NCBI GenBank assembly: GCA_029204225.1
Contig: CM055092.1
Span: 75,701,598 to 75,756,344 of the forward strand
Length of the DNA: 54,747 bases
From: Diphasiastrum complanatum
Lineage: Eukaryota > Streptophyta > Lycopodiopsida > Lycopodiales > Lycopodiaceae
Reading direction: 5' to 3'
Position numbers and translations under genes: made by a program. Each line of letters opens with the position of its first letter. Within the stretch, counting starts at the first letter, position 1. The notes below the pieces were generated by a model. The model had not been told where the DNA came from and searched no databases. It saw only the letters and a list, made by a program, of their open reading frames with translations. This document shows, piece after piece, positions 1 through 10,632 of the stretch.

Positions 1-901
1 GCATTTACAGTTTTGCAAATATGAATGTTGGAAGTCGAGATGGTGGATCAACTTTTCAGGACTTTTTGACACTTCTTGTCTGTTACTTTTTGGACCTGTT
101 AGTCAAAATTTTTACACTTTAGTTTTCCTATAGCGAGTTGCCCTAGTGCAATTTCAACCTGATATCTAGAAGTGGGAGAGATCGAAATACACTTTTTTTG
201 AAAGTTTGTCATTATCTCTTTTTCCTAGTTGTGCATATCATTGGCATGATCTTTGATCACTAGTTTTTTTTCTGCAGTAGGTTAGTGCACAGTCCTTTTA
301 CAGCTTCTTGTTTGGATCTCTATTGCATACATTCTACAAAAACATCACGTTGGGGAACACTTCAATTTCCATCGTGTACATTCTACTAAGACTTGTGCAC
401 AAGCCTTAAATTAACTCTCTTCCTACACGTTATTTGGGATGAGCTTCATTCCTACTTCGTGTCTAGGCATCCTCCTGCACATTATCTTCCTGTTCCTGCA
501 GTTGAGAATGAGACTTAATGATGAGCAAGCTTCCAAGATGTGAGGTTGAGCAACTTGCACTTAAGAATCATGGAGCATTTGATGAGGTGTTTCTGAGACA
601 TAGAGACTTGCAATTGAGGGACATGAAGATGAGAGCTAGACAAGATCCATGTTAGTCATATGAAGTGAGTTTCAAAGAGTTTCACATGACCTGAGATAGA
701 TACTTGCTAGTATGAATAAATTATATGCAAATCAGTGTAGGGTGCAAACTGAGGAGGTTCAGACAGCCTCCTCAGCTGAAGGATTGCCACAAGATTAAGA
801 CCAATGTCGTATGGAACGGTCAAATGACGTACACATAGTTATAGAGAAGTCATGTTTCTGCTGCTGAAGTACATATAGTTCCTACTGTTACTTGGGGCAT
901 A
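1..901. other. No gene recognised
   Basis: AT-rich non-coding DNA. I see no conserved protein family, RNA gene or terminal repeat. It may be intronic or intergenic host DNA, or a decayed repeat. Confidence 0.5.
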
Positions 902-909
902 TGCTATAT
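902..909. repeat. Target-site duplication, left copy
   Basis: 8-mer tgctatat; its partner is cgctatat at 1288-1295, with one mismatch. Confidence 0.7.
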
Positions 910-1287
910 CGTAGTTGCAGCAAATCGTGATTCTCTGGGTTTCACGATTCTCGAATCACAATTTTTTTTTTTGCTTCATGCAAATTTTTTTGGGACCTGA
1001 AATGTACTGGAATTGGACCTGTAATATACTGAAATTGAACCTGAAACTACAAGAAACGCATATTATAGGTCGGATTCCAGTATATTTAAGTTATTATAGG
1101 TCCAACTCAGTATATTACACAGATAAACTGGAGACGCATTTACTCTTAATCCTCTGTGTTTTCTCTTTCTACAGATACCCATATTGAATGTATTTACAAT
1201 TTTTTTTTTGCGATTCGCGAATTTTTTTTTCTGTGATTCAAGAATCGCAATTTGATTCGCGATTCACGAATCGCGAGTGCAACTATG
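910..1287. mobile_element. Non-autonomous hAT element (MITE-like), 378 bp
   Basis: The left end reads CGTAGTTGCAG and the right end, read on the other strand, CATAGTTGCACTC, giving a short inverted repeat with core TAGTTGCA. Both subterminal regions carry repeats of ATTCGCGAATC / GATTCACGAATC type. The flanking 8-mers are tgctatat (902-909) and cgctatat (1288-1295), 7 of 8 identical, as expected of a hAT target-site duplication. The interior is A/T-rich with poly-T runs and no transposase, so movement would need an enzyme in trans. The TIR core is close to that of the large hAT element at 5801-29919 and the MITE at 32928-33198. Limits are read directly; the hAT assignment rests on TSD length and TIR form. 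Confidence 0.8.
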
Positions 1288-1295
1288 CGCTATAT
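1288..1295. repeat. Target-site duplication, right copy
   Basis: 8-mer cgctatat; partner of 902-909. Confidence 0.7.
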
Positions 1296-3412
1296 ATGAT
1301 CTTCCTATTTTTCATTCCTGATTAGATACAACAACATCAGGCTGATGAGTCATCTCCCTTAGTGCATGAGGTATTGGATTAGTGCCATATTGTAGCTACT
1401 TTCTAGCATTCACATGCCCCTCGTCGATAACATAGAATCTTGTTGTTTGGTTGTTCTCTATGCCTTATGCACCTTCTATTACACTATCCAGCTAGGTAAC
1501 ATGCATGGTGTATCAGGTTAGCTTTGGGCATGATTGATAATATACTGATACCTTTTACATTCACATGTCACTCACGGTCTATTAGGTTGGCATGGGCTCT
1601 CGTTATATCAATAGAGTTCATGTTTATGGCGTCATGTGGCATTCTTCGTCCATTTGGTTGGCATGACATATCGATGTTTGCAGTAGAGTTCTTCAAACTG
1701 CATAGCGATTCATTCTTTTGGTTTTCTTGATCCATTTGGTTTCCTGTTTGAGCTTTGGTTAGCATGACGTTACAGCATGTGCTCTGGGGCCTCTATTTGG
1801 CATGACACTTGGCAATTAGTCATGTGTTATGGTCATTATCGGGCTTTAGCCCCACCTAACTTGTAAATAGTAGGGCCTCCAACAAGATTGTCTTGGGAGC
1901 CTCATCATAGATTGTGAGTATTTAGCTGGTTAGCTCTTTGTGCAGTTATCTTAGGTATCTCAGCTAGCTTGCTTAGACCATCTTGCATTGGACTCATGGG
2001 GAGATCATTAATTCAATGGTTTTCATTGCTTTATCACTGTTTATAAAACTCTTTATTATGTGATATGTTACCCATAACTCATCCTGTTACAACAAGTTTT
2101 AAACTCCGCATTGAGTTAAAAGGGTATTTACATGGTGATAGAGGATGGTTCTCAAAAGGTTATCTTGTCAATAGGGGCTGGTTCCCATCAACTTGATCTC
2201 TTCAGAAACGCGGAGTAGCAGTGAGTGTGGAGAAGCAAGAACATTACTTGATGAGGAGGGTCCTCTTTGTATTATCGATCTAATCCAAAGGACTTCTGTT
2301 TCAATGCTTCTAGAAAGAGCCACATTTCATTCCCTTAACAACTGGCATCCTTGGTTGTCATCGATGTAAATATCTTTGTGGATACCTATGGTTTGCAAAT
2401 CAGATAATTCAAATCAATCCATAACCATGGGAGGTCAATCTATCATTACCACGCGGGCTTTAGCTTAAAAATGAATGAACTGATTCAGATGGTCATGTAT
2501 GCAAGTTAATGAGTTGTCATCACTTTCAAAGTTGGCTCTGGCAGCCTATACTTGGCATCTTATCCAAGATTAGAGAGTGAACTCTCCCCGTATACTGTCT
2601 TAATCCCATTGTGAATGTTTGATATTTGCCTCAATTTCATGGCAACTTTCCCTATTTTGGTAAAAATCTTGGAGTGAAATTATCTATTTTCTGTTTTACT
2701 TGAGAAGAGGAGCAAACTGTGAAGAATTCTGTCACATGATCAACATCAGATCAACATACGAAGGATTAGTGAGAGCCCAATGGGTATACTTATACCCAAG
2801 GCCCATGCACCACTAGTAGTGCACTGTGACACCTCACTGAACACCTATGCAGCCTATCTGGGCCACATCATCCAGTTCCCCTATGACTCACTGATAGACC
2901 CATAAAAATCCACCATCATGAGTCTCTCTCTTATCTCATCAAAGTACTTCTGTGTAATGAAGAAGACTTCAACTTTCAAGTTACAATTAATCTGGAGGCA
3001 ATTCCTATTCTGATAGGTACTCATGTGATACTTTAAAATGCATCTACCCACAAATAGTAAACAATGCGCCACTATCTCCACTTCTTAGATGTCTATGATC
3101 TAGGAAAGACTCTAATGCCTACCTTAAGTTCGGATAGACATAATTTGGGCTCAATCCTCCTTTCCTAAGATCAGAACAAGGTAGGAATTCAGCCATTAGA
3201 CATGACCAAGGTTTGACCTTGTAATAGTTTAGAATGTATTTTGTAGGCAGCATACCAGTTGATTTAAATTCAATCAGACACCTTTCTTATCTCAGTGAAT
3301 GGATATCATTGAAAGACTCATAGGCTTCCCTACACCCCCATGTCATCAATCTCGCCTTCAATAGGTGTGGTAAGAACTTATGTCATCAAACTCAGTGTTT
3401 TAATCTCTCTCC
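1296..3412. other. No gene recognised
   Basis: No conserved protein match on either strand. Around 1500-1800 phrases such as ggttggcatga recur, suggesting an old degenerate repeat, but I could not define element ends. Confidence 0.45.
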
Positions 3413-3464
3413 TCTTACCTCTCCTTCACATTTCTGTCTCTTACCTCTCCTTCACACTTCTCTC
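3413..3464. repeat. 26-bp tandem repeat, two copies
   Basis: Two adjacent copies of a pyrimidine-rich unit starting tcttacctctccttcaca at 3413 and 3439. They differ at few positions. Confidence 0.7.
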
Positions 3465-5041
3465 TCTTATCTCATTTACTAACGCTCGATCTCTCCTTAG
3501 ACTGTACGGTAGAATGTAATATCTTCTCACGAAAACCCCTTTTTCTCTAGTCAAATATGAGCCGCAAAATCGATAATAAAAGGCATACAATGTATTTTAT
3601 GAATAAACCTTGCCACTCAGGTTTGCACGACCTCCTATGTCTCTCCTTGGTATCTCTAAAAGAGGATCAAAGTACAGTTTCAACAAGTTACTTCCAACAA
3701 AGATATTTCCAACATTCCTAAAAAGGCTCATGCCATGTTTCACAATAAAGTCAAAAGAACTTCCACTGATGCATCTTTTTGTGTTGAGTGTGACACAGTC
3801 AGTGGAGCACGTGTATCATCCATAAATACTTGAAGATCTACTAATGCAAGCAAAAAACCATGTGCCAAAAGAAAAATAGTGAGACTCATATTGTTGTTCA
3901 CGAAGCTATTATAGCTATCGGGTCCACTCTAAATTTCCAAATGAAAATTTTTGATAAAGGATTTTCATTTCTGGCCTTTAGGTCCCTTCAAACACCATCC
4001 GACGATCCGCACCTAATCCAATGGACCATATCGATCCATGAGCTTGTTATCTCTACTCAAGATGCTAAGTCATCCTCTCCATCCGCACGCATGAGCTACG
4101 CACAAGTTTTTTTTTCTTCCTCCATCCTCTCAGCTATGGCGATATGTTTCTTGCCCATCTCTTTCTCCCTAGACCGCGGCTGCCCACGACCAGCTGCAAG
4201 TAAAGTCGCGCTGCTAGTGAACCCCCCTCTGGCTTTTCACATCACTAAAAAAGACTACAAATGAAAAAAGATCCATGATTTTATCAGTATAAACCCTAGC
4301 CCAACTTTTCACCATATCAGAAAATGAAATTGCTCTTCCTCTACTTCATGGCTGACCCTATCCTTCTGGGATTTGCTTGGCCTCAGTATAACGACCTTGG
4401 GTAGCAATTTACAGTGCCCAATTCCGTCACCTGTGGAGCCCTTTCTCCTCCCCCTCCCACTATAAGTGGATTGCCAAATCCTCTCAACTTTGAGGACTAC
4501 CCTGCTCTACCTTTTGATCTGCTTTGCTCAGTAATTGATGGATTCCTTAGAGAGTTCTAGACTCTAGTCAGCTCTCCATCATAGCCACTTTGGCAAGCAA
4601 TACACTGTTTATGAGCAATTTTTCAAAATTCTTCCAACAATTCTCTTACTTTGACCTTGCAAATTGCTTCCCTAAGAATCAGATCAAAGGAACTTTGTTG
4701 TCACCTGCCATTTGGATTGCCCATACCCCTTATGGAGTCCTTCACTTTAGGCTTTTGTCCGTACTAGCTTTCCTGGTGAACCACACTCAATGTTAGTTCC
4801 ACCAGCACCCTGTCGCTTTGATACCCTGTCTATTAGTGTGGCTACTCGGGTAGTCCAAGTAGCCAGTTGCAGGACGAGTGCTTGCTGACAGATAAATCAA
4901 TTGCGGATCAAATCCGGTTACTACAAATAATACAATAATCTAGATAAACTGTGAATCTAATTAATTGTACACTAATTGCAGTATGACATTTGAAGCTCAT
5001 CTAGAATCGATCTGATTTCTAACAGTTAGTGTGAATAATAG
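3465..5041. other. No gene recognised
   Basis: Mostly non-coding. An open frame of about 134 codons on the + strand at 3860-4264 has no recognisable domain and looks like chance. Near 4815-4826 the reverse strand reads GGGTATCAAAGC, two changes from an initiator-Met primer-binding site, but I could not find a supporting LTR. Confidence 0.4.
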
Positions 5042-5330
5042 ACTGGCAAGGATGCGATGTGGAGCAAACTCAATTAGGGACCTAAGAAATTACTCTGTGG
5101 TCTCAATAGACGTTCTAGGTAGACTATAATACCATCTCTTGGCTGACCCAATTAAAATGAGAGCAAATAATATCATCTCACAATGCGGATCAGTAATTCA
5201 GTTTGTAAGATAAGTGGTCCAGAAAGCGTTGATGCGGAACTCAGTGTCCTCATACGGAGCTCCATGATACTCAGGAGTCACTCCTTTGAGCTTGGGTAGT
5301 TTGCCTACAATGTTTGTCTGTCCACCATCT
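5042..5330 (-). pseudogene. Ty3/gypsy gag fragment
   Basis: The reverse strand encodes a Retrotrans_gag-type stretch. It contains GVTPEYHGAPYEDTEFRINAF followed, after a TGA, by EMILFALILIGSAKRWYYSL and FLRSLIEFAPHR. The pattern 'A.RWYYSLP...FL..F' is typical of capsid proteins of plant gypsy elements. Two in-frame stops (TGA and TAA, the latter at an expected Gln) and the loss of both ends show it is dead. A linked open stretch upstream in the same direction (5462-5647) may be the gag N-terminus but has no diagnostic motif. The large hAT element inserted just beyond it. Confidence 0.7.
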
Positions 5331-5792
5331 TGCTAAGTTTTACCTCAGAGGTTGCTAATGGAGAGATCTCTCTATCTAGTGTCATTTCTAGAAACATAGA
5401 CAACTATTTTTTAGGTGATTTTTCCCCTATAATCTCCTGGACTGGTTAACTCATTCTCAGATTAGAACTCATTTTCTACTCTCTCAAGATGAGGAAAGGT
5501 GTGGTGTGACCAAGGCTCTCTCAGTGCATGCCTATCTTTCCTAGGAGTCAATAGAATATTTAAAGAGGGAGTATGTGTTTCCTCATCTAGGCGTTTCAGT
5601 GGTAGTGGCCCTATGATGACTGATCGCCTCAACGATCTATCACACATGATATTTTCATAGAAAATAGCAACTCATCCAATCATAAGAGTAAAGGTGATTG
5701 GTATATATCCTCTCTCGCTGAAATTTCACTTCCCTCATCAAAAAGGTGTAAGGTCGACATTGATCTAACAGTATCTCAAAAGTGGGATCAGC
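5331..5792 (-). other. Probable upstream part of the gypsy gag fragment; otherwise no gene
   Basis: The stretch continues the reverse-strand gag reading with frame breaks, including a 61-codon open frame at 5462-5647. It ends at the hAT target duplication. Assignment to gag is inferred from position only. Confidence 0.35.
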
Positions 5793-5800
5793 ACACAGAC
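5793..5800. repeat. hAT target-site duplication, left copy
   Basis: 8-mer acacagac directly outside the left TIR; the right copy is acacagag at 29920-29927 (7 of 8 identical). Confidence 0.8.
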
Positions 5801-5816
5801 CAAGGTTGCATCCTGA

Positions 5817-5906
5817 TTCGAACAAGTCGATTCGAACCGGCCGGTTCGAACCGATTCTTTGAGGTTCGAATCGCCAGGTCAGGTTCGAATCGGAAAACTG
5901 TTCGAA
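5817..5906. promoter_or_regulatory. Left subterminal TTCGAA cluster of the hAT element
   Basis: Six copies of the palindrome TTCGAA lie at 5817, 5831, 5844, 5865, 5884 and 5901, several within GGTTCGAA(T/C)C. In hAT elements such as Ac, clustered short subterminal motifs are the transposase binding sites; the same role is inferred here. The resemblance of GGTTCGAATC to a tRNA T-loop is coincidental. Confidence 0.7.
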
Positions 5907-6125
5907 CCTGTTTTTTTCATTCTTCAAAAAAAAAAGTCAAATATTCACTGTACATACTACAGATACTTAATAGCTAAACAATTTCAATTTTCCTCTAAAT
6001 TTACAGATATAAGGATTCAGGATAATCAAATCTCTTGTGAACTGTCGTATCAAGATTCAAACAGAATGACATTCAGTCATGACCCAAGTTTAAGAGAACT
6101 GTAGTAAGTTGTAAGTTGTAAGTTG

Positions 6126-6130
6126 TAACC
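6126..6130. repeat. TSD taacc of the Reina-type element, left copy
   Basis: Exact 5-bp match with 11778-11782. Confidence 0.9.
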
Positions 6131-6488
6131 TGTAAGAGATCCTAACACCACAGTAGGGCAAACACTAACTGAACCACCCAGCCTTGCCTACTCCCTGATA
6201 TGGAGCAAGCCCCTCCTAGCCCAATGTGAGGCATGGTAGCATGCATATTGCCAAGTGTTGGCCACGTGGCTCTGTCGTGGCCGACTGCACGTCGGGACCC
6301 AACGTGGGGCCCTATCCTGCTGATAGGGTCCCTAGGCTGCGTTAGGCCTGCCATTTCTATGGACCGTGCCGGGGCACACTACTCACACTGTCTTGCCTTG
6401 TTGGTCGTGTACACTGAACACGACCTTGACTGTGGTATTTGACCTCCTGTGTTCTCTAGGGTTCGACACTGGTCACGTGCTCGTAACA
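6131..6488 (-). repeat. 3' LTR of the Reina-type element
   Basis: Begins TGTAAGAGATCC and ends CTCGTAACA; about 93% identical to 11419-11777. It is the 3' LTR because the element reads on the - strand. Confidence 0.93.
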
Positions 6489-6500
6489 CTCCCTCCTCCT
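6489..6500 (-). promoter_or_regulatory. Polypurine tract of the Reina-type element
   Basis: The reverse strand reads AGGAGGAGGGAG directly against the 3' LTR; this is the plus-strand primer site for reverse transcription. Confidence 0.85.
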
Positions 6501-6919
6501 TAAGAACCGTCTTGGTCCTCTAAGACAAAGTCTGGAAAAATCTTGCGAAGGACGTTGCCTCTTTCCCAAGTGGCATTCTCAACAGGCTGATCATTCCACT
6601 TGACCAAATATTTTCGGTATAGAGTATGACGAGTCTGCTTCTCTCTACTATCAAGAATCTCCTCTGGCTCGTGTGGAGGTTGCTGAGAATCCAATGGGAG
6701 AACTAGAACACTGTCCCTTACCAGATTTTCTGATCTGGCTAAGGCTTTTCGTAACTGACTTACATGAAAGACTGGAAAAACCTTACTACTGTGTGGGAGT
6801 TCTAGTTCGTAGGTGACCTCGCCTAGTCTCCTACTAATGGGAAAGGGACCACAATTCTTGGGAGACAACTTAGCACACACTCCTGATTTGAGGGTTTTAG
6901 AGTCAACTGAGACTCTCAA
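6500..6919 (-). pseudogene. Integrase C-terminus and chromodomain
   Basis: The open frame starts inside the integrase C-terminal region (KLSPKNCGPFPISRRLGEV, then ELPHSSKVFPVFHVSQLRKA). It ends in a chromodomain with core YLVKWNDQPVENATWERGN. In chromoviruses this domain reads histone marks and steers integration into heterochromatin. The aromatic and WE residues of the fold are present. It is separated from the integrase core (6944-7303) by a frame break near 6920-6944, so the copy cannot make full-length integrase. Confidence 0.88.
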
Positions 6920-6943
6920 GTAGACTTTCTCACTAGCGGAGAA

Positions 6944-7303
6944 CTACACATCCCGTTTGCGTGGATCTGCATAATGCCTGGCTCGATCCTGGGACTTCCT
7001 GATGCTATGCTTAGCATGTTCTATCATCCGGTTTAGGTCCTCTAAAAAGTTTCTGGCTGCTTCAACTTTTTCTTGTGTAAACCCTACAACTGTGGGTGAG
7101 CGTGGCTGAAAACCATACATCAGTATAAATGGGCTGTATCCCGTAGCTGAATGTTTGGTATTGTTGTAAGCAAACTCTAATATTGAGAGATACTCCTCCC
7201 AATTAGTCTGCTTCTTGCTGACGTATGCGTGAAGCATATCCTCCAGCACCTGATTTACCCTCTCTGTTTGACTGTTCGTCTGTGGATGATCGGTGGTACT
7301 CAT
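6944..7303 (-). pseudogene. Integrase catalytic core, C-terminal half
   Basis: It begins STTDHPQTNSQTERVNQVLE, the segment carrying the third catalytic acid (E of TERVN) of the DDE triad, followed by AYNNTKHSATGYSPF and GFQPRSPTV, typical of Ty3/gypsy integrase. The first two acids lie in the neighbouring frame (7311-7775), so the enzyme is split by a frameshift near 7305. Confidence 0.85.
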
Positions 7304-7310
7304 ATTAAGT

Positions 7311-7775
7311 TTAGTATGGAGATGATGGAATACTGCCCTCCTGGTCGCTGACTATGCCGGAAGGTAGACCGTACAATTTAAATAGCCCATCTACAAACAA
7401 CCTTGCTAACTTAAGAGGTCTAACGGTTGTTTTGGTCAGAATAAAGTGAGCCATTTTGGTCAGACGGTCAACTGTGACCCATATAGTGTCATTGCCCTTT
7501 TGGGTTTTAGGCAGGCCTACTATAAAATCCATGGAGATACTCTCCCATTTACCAGCTGGTATACCCTTTTGGGTTTTAGGCAGGCCTACTATAAAATCCA
7601 TGGAGATACTCTCCCGTTTACTTGCTGGTATATCTAAGGGCTGTAACAACCCTCCCGCCTTTAAACGCTCTGCTCTATTTACTTGACATTTCTGGCTTTT
7701 CATACTGGGCCAGAAAACTTGCCTATGAAGAAGCTCATAGGTCTTCTGAATCCCCGCACTAGGATTGTCATGCAC
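7311..7775 (-). pseudogene. Integrase N-terminal zinc region and first catalytic acids, with an internal duplication
   Basis: The - strand frame contains HDNPSAGIQKTYELLHRQVFWPSM, then RAERLKAGGLLQPLDIP, then MDFIVGLPKTQKG twice and VSDQEG. The zinc-binding HHCC region is shortened: the usual C..C pair is largely gone. D of MDFIVG and D of VSDQ are the first two acids of the DDE triad. A 69-bp unit is duplicated in frame (copies start near 7501 and 7570), repeating 23 residues around the first acid. Such an enzyme would not be expected to fold normally. Confidence 0.85.
7501..7638. repeat. 69-bp tandem duplication inside integrase
   Basis: Two adjacent copies, each starting tgggttttaggcaggcctac, at 7501 and 7570. 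They are nearly identical and preserve the reading frame. Confidence 0.9.
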
Positions 7776-7793
7776 TCATATAGGACCTGCTGC

Positions 7794-8240
7794 CTATAAT
7801 CCTCTGAATCGGGGACATACTCTATCTCTATAGAGCAAGTACTCATCCTGAATGGAATACTGTTTCCATTTGAATCCTTGAGTCAACTGACCCTCAACCA
7901 TTGGGGTTTGCTTGGGTAATACAGGCTCAGAATCCTCAACGTCATCTAACGTATACTTGGACTCATCATCATCCTCAACAGAAGCTGCCGTATTCTTGGA
8001 TGAATTGGCACCAGCCCTGGGAACTAGTTCTGGAGTCTGTAACTGTCTGCTCTGGACTGAGTTCCAGATAGTAGAGAAGAATGCATCATGCTGGCACTTC
8101 CCTCTCAAGGACTCGAGTAACTCATTACGAATCTGAGTAAAACTCAGCTCGTTTATCATAGGCATGCTACTAAGGGCATCTGCTATTGTATTGAATTTCC
8201 CCCGTCTATATCTGATAGACATATCAAACTTTTGCATCAA
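7794..8240 (-). pseudogene. RNase H end and linker before integrase
   Basis: It begins FDMSIRYRRGKFNTIADALS, the connection segment that follows RNase H in gypsy polyproteins (usual form 'VYRPGKxNxVADALSR'). An acidic, poorly conserved linker follows, ending near YLLYRDRVCPRF, the start of the integrase zinc region. It is separated by a stop from the main RNase H frame at 8241. Confidence 0.8.
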
Positions 8241-8639
8241 CTATGCCCAACGAGCTTTCCGACCTCTAAGCTCGGGTTGATTGCAAAGGTATCTGAAACT
8301 TTCATGGTCTGTCAGGACCTCAAAGTTGGCACCATACAAATAATGCCTCCAAGTCTTAAGGGCATGAACTATAGAAAAGAGTTCCTTTTCATAGGCACTG
8401 TACCGAGTCTGAGCTGGCTCGAGTTTGTTACTCTCGAACGCAACTGGTCGTCCACTCTGAGTTAATACAACACCAACTGCAAAGTCGGTAGCATTTGTTT
8501 CGACCACAAATGGCTGATTGGGGTCGACGACTTTTAAAACTGGTGCTGTAACTAAGGCTGTTTTGAGAGCATCAAAGCTCTCCTGCTGTGCGGATTCCCA
8601 CATGAACTCCTTTCCCTTCCCCTTAAGAAGATTTGTCAT
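8241..8639 (-). pseudogene. RNase H domain of Reina-type pol
   Basis: Contains FVVETNATDFAVGVVLTQ, RPVAFESNKLEPAQTRYSAYE and YLYGANFEVLTDHESFRYL. These match the RNase H-like domain (RT_RNaseH) of Ty3/gypsy pol: first acid region, the 'Y..YEKEL..IV.AL..WRHYL' helix and the TDH motif. In related proteins the first acid segment is usually 'ETDAS', so the ETNAT here has lost a catalytic Asp. A frame break separates it from RT at 8724. Confidence 0.85.
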
Positions 8640-8723
8640 GGGAACTGCTATCTGAGCATATTCCTTGACAAATCGTCTGTAATATCACGCCAAACCAAGA
8701 AAGATCTGAAGCTTTAAAATATT

Positions 8724-9273
8724 CTAAGGTCTCAGCCAACTGAGTATGGCTTTAACCTTACTGGGGTCCATCTTAATCCCATTTGCCGAGATAATGTGAC
8801 CCAAATAAGCTACTTTTTCAATGAAGAATTCATACTTGGATTCTTTAGCATAAAGCTTATGCTTTCTAAGCAGTCGAAACACCTTTCTGAGGTGTTTAAG
8901 ATGCTCCTTCCTCGTTTTGCTGTAGACGAGGATGTCATTTAAAAATACGACTACAAACTTACCCAAGTATGGTCCGAGGACACTGTTCATCAAGGTCATA
9001 AAGGTAGTTGGAGCATTTGTGAACCCAAATGGCATCACGTTAAACTCATAATGACCATGACGAGTCCTAAAAGCTGTTTTCGGGACGTCTTCCCTTTATA
9101 CGGACTTGATGATATCCCGATCTAAGGTCAATTTTATTGAACAACTTAGCCCCGTCGAGTTTCTCAAACAACTCGTCTGCGCGAGGCATAGGATACTTAT
9201 TCTTAATTGTGACTTTATTCAGGGCTCTGTAATCTACGCAAAGACACATAGACCCCTCTTTCTTTTTCACCAA
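8724..9273 (-). pseudogene. Reverse transcriptase of the Reina-type element, two frames
   Basis: Frame one (9067-9273) holds [20 protein letters not shown] and [16 protein letters not shown]; frame two (8724-9038) holds [28 protein letters not shown] and VAYLGHIIS. This is the normal RT order. The catalytic box, FLDD or FADD in relatives, reads FLND: one metal-binding Asp is Asn, a GAT to AAT change. Together with the break at about 9040-9066, this inactivates the copy. Confidence 0.88.
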
Positions 9274-9298
9274 AAGGACTGGTGAGGCCCATGGTGAA

Positions 9299-9658
9299 CT
9301 ACTGGTCTGAATTTGGCCTTTCCCAAGTTAACTGCCTAGTTATTTTTTCATCCTCTGTTCGGCTGACCCGATACGGAGGTTTAGAAACAAGTGCTGTACT
9401 TGGTACTAGGTTTATTAGATGATCTACCTCTCTGCTAGGTGGTAAACCATGTGGCAAATCTTCAAGAAAAACATCTCGAAATTTAGACAACAAAGTTTCT
9501 AATTTACTGATTTTCTGCTGTAGAGAACCAGAAATAGAAACTCCTGGAATAAATTGAAAGTCACATAAGAATACCTGATGGTAGTCGTCTCCGATTAGCT
9601 GACAGAGCTCTGAAGTGCAGACCATAGGGCTGTTGGGAACATCATGCTCCCCATGCAA
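9299..9658 (-). pseudogene. Protease-RT linker region of pol
   Basis: A - strand frame containing KFRDVFLEDLPHGLPPSREVDHLI, the conserved lead-in to gypsy RT ('F.DVF...LP.GLPP.R..DH.I'). It belongs to the same polyprotein as 9067-9273 but in a different frame. Confidence 0.8.
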
Positions 9659-9847
9659 CTGGATCTCTCGGCCTTTATGCTGAAAGCTGAGGGTGTTCTC
9701 CTGATAATTTTTGTGGAGGGAAGGTCCTAAGCTGTAGAGCTAGTCTCCCCTGAGAACAATGTCTGTGCGATCCAGGTGCATTATTTGAAAGTTTATTTCA
9801 TCTTGGTACCCCTGAATACCAAGATTTAGATTACTTACCATAGTTTT

Positions 9848-10057
9848 TCACATTTTCTTATCTTCACCCTTAGCTAATGAAACTATGTACCTATGCTGAC
9901 TAGGTACTTCTGGAAGTCTGAGTTTTTTAACTAGGGTGTAGTTAATGAAATTATGGGTCGCCCCATCATCAACCATAACTCTGACTGACTGGTCACCAAC
10001 TTTCCCATGTATACGTACTAGGTCATGCGGCCCAAAGCTGAAGGGTCTCGCTAGCAT
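9848..10057 (-). pseudogene. Aspartic protease domain
   Basis: Contains VMVDDGATHNFINYTLVKKL, matching the retropepsin-like motif 'LVDSGATHNFI' of plant gypsy elements. The catalytic triplet DSG is replaced by DDG, and upstream and downstream pol segments are in other frames. Confidence 0.82.
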
Positions 10058-10205
10058 TGCAGAGGTCAGCTAGCAACAGTGTTCATGGTCTTCATGATAC
10101 ACTTTAATCTCGAAAGCTGCCGAGTCACTGGGGAAACTTACGGTTTGAACAAGATGAACTTGTTTTTTTCTTTCTTATCTTTTTTGTGAAAGGCCCCTTG
10201 GGACA

Positions 10206-10632
10206 CTATCTGACTGTGTCTCCCTTGCCCATGCACACAAAGCACAAACGTTCTTGTTTGGCTTTATCAAAATCTTTTGGTTTTAAGGGCTGTATGAGCA
10301 ATGTGCGTTTCTGAGGAGCTTCACTTTTTACTTTATCTTCTTTCTTTCGTTTTAAAAATTTCTTTTTAAATTGAGAGTCTTTTTGAGAAGGTTGCTTAAA
10401 AAGGGGCTGCTGTCTCGCCCTCTTCCTACCCACTGAATCATCATAGATTTGAGCATATCTGAGAGCTTGCTCTAGGGTAGTAGGCGAGTTTCTCATCGTC
10501 GAGTTCTTTGGTGAATTGCTCCTGTTCTTCCATTTCCGTGGGTTCTTTCCCCTTACTGAAAGCCAAGGCTTCTGTTTCAAGTTCGTCGATGCCTCTCTCC
10601 GGGGGTTGATCAGGTCCCTGAGGAGTGGTCAT
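10206..10632 (-). pseudogene. Gag remnant with altered zinc knuckle
   Basis: Two overlapping frames. One (10441-10632) starts MTTPQGPDQPPERG and is acidic; the other (10206-10580) holds TTLEQALRYAQIYDD and a Lys-rich stretch, then CFVCMGKGDTVR before a TAG and CPKG. The knuckle would be CX2CX4HX4C, with His changed to Asp and the stop at an expected Gln. The capsid core between the two pieces is missing, so gag has an internal deletion. Confidence 0.78.

Noticed and set aside
3860-4264. 134-codon open frame on the + strand
   Set aside because: No recognisable domain and no start or splice context; probably chance.
4810-4830. PBS-like GGGTATCAAAGC on the reverse strand
   Set aside because: Two mismatches and no LTR pair; the gag nearby lies on the wrong side.
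5817-5906. GGTTCGAATC segments resembling tRNA T-loops
   Set aside because: No acceptor stem, D-arm or anticodon arm; explained as hAT subterminal repeats.
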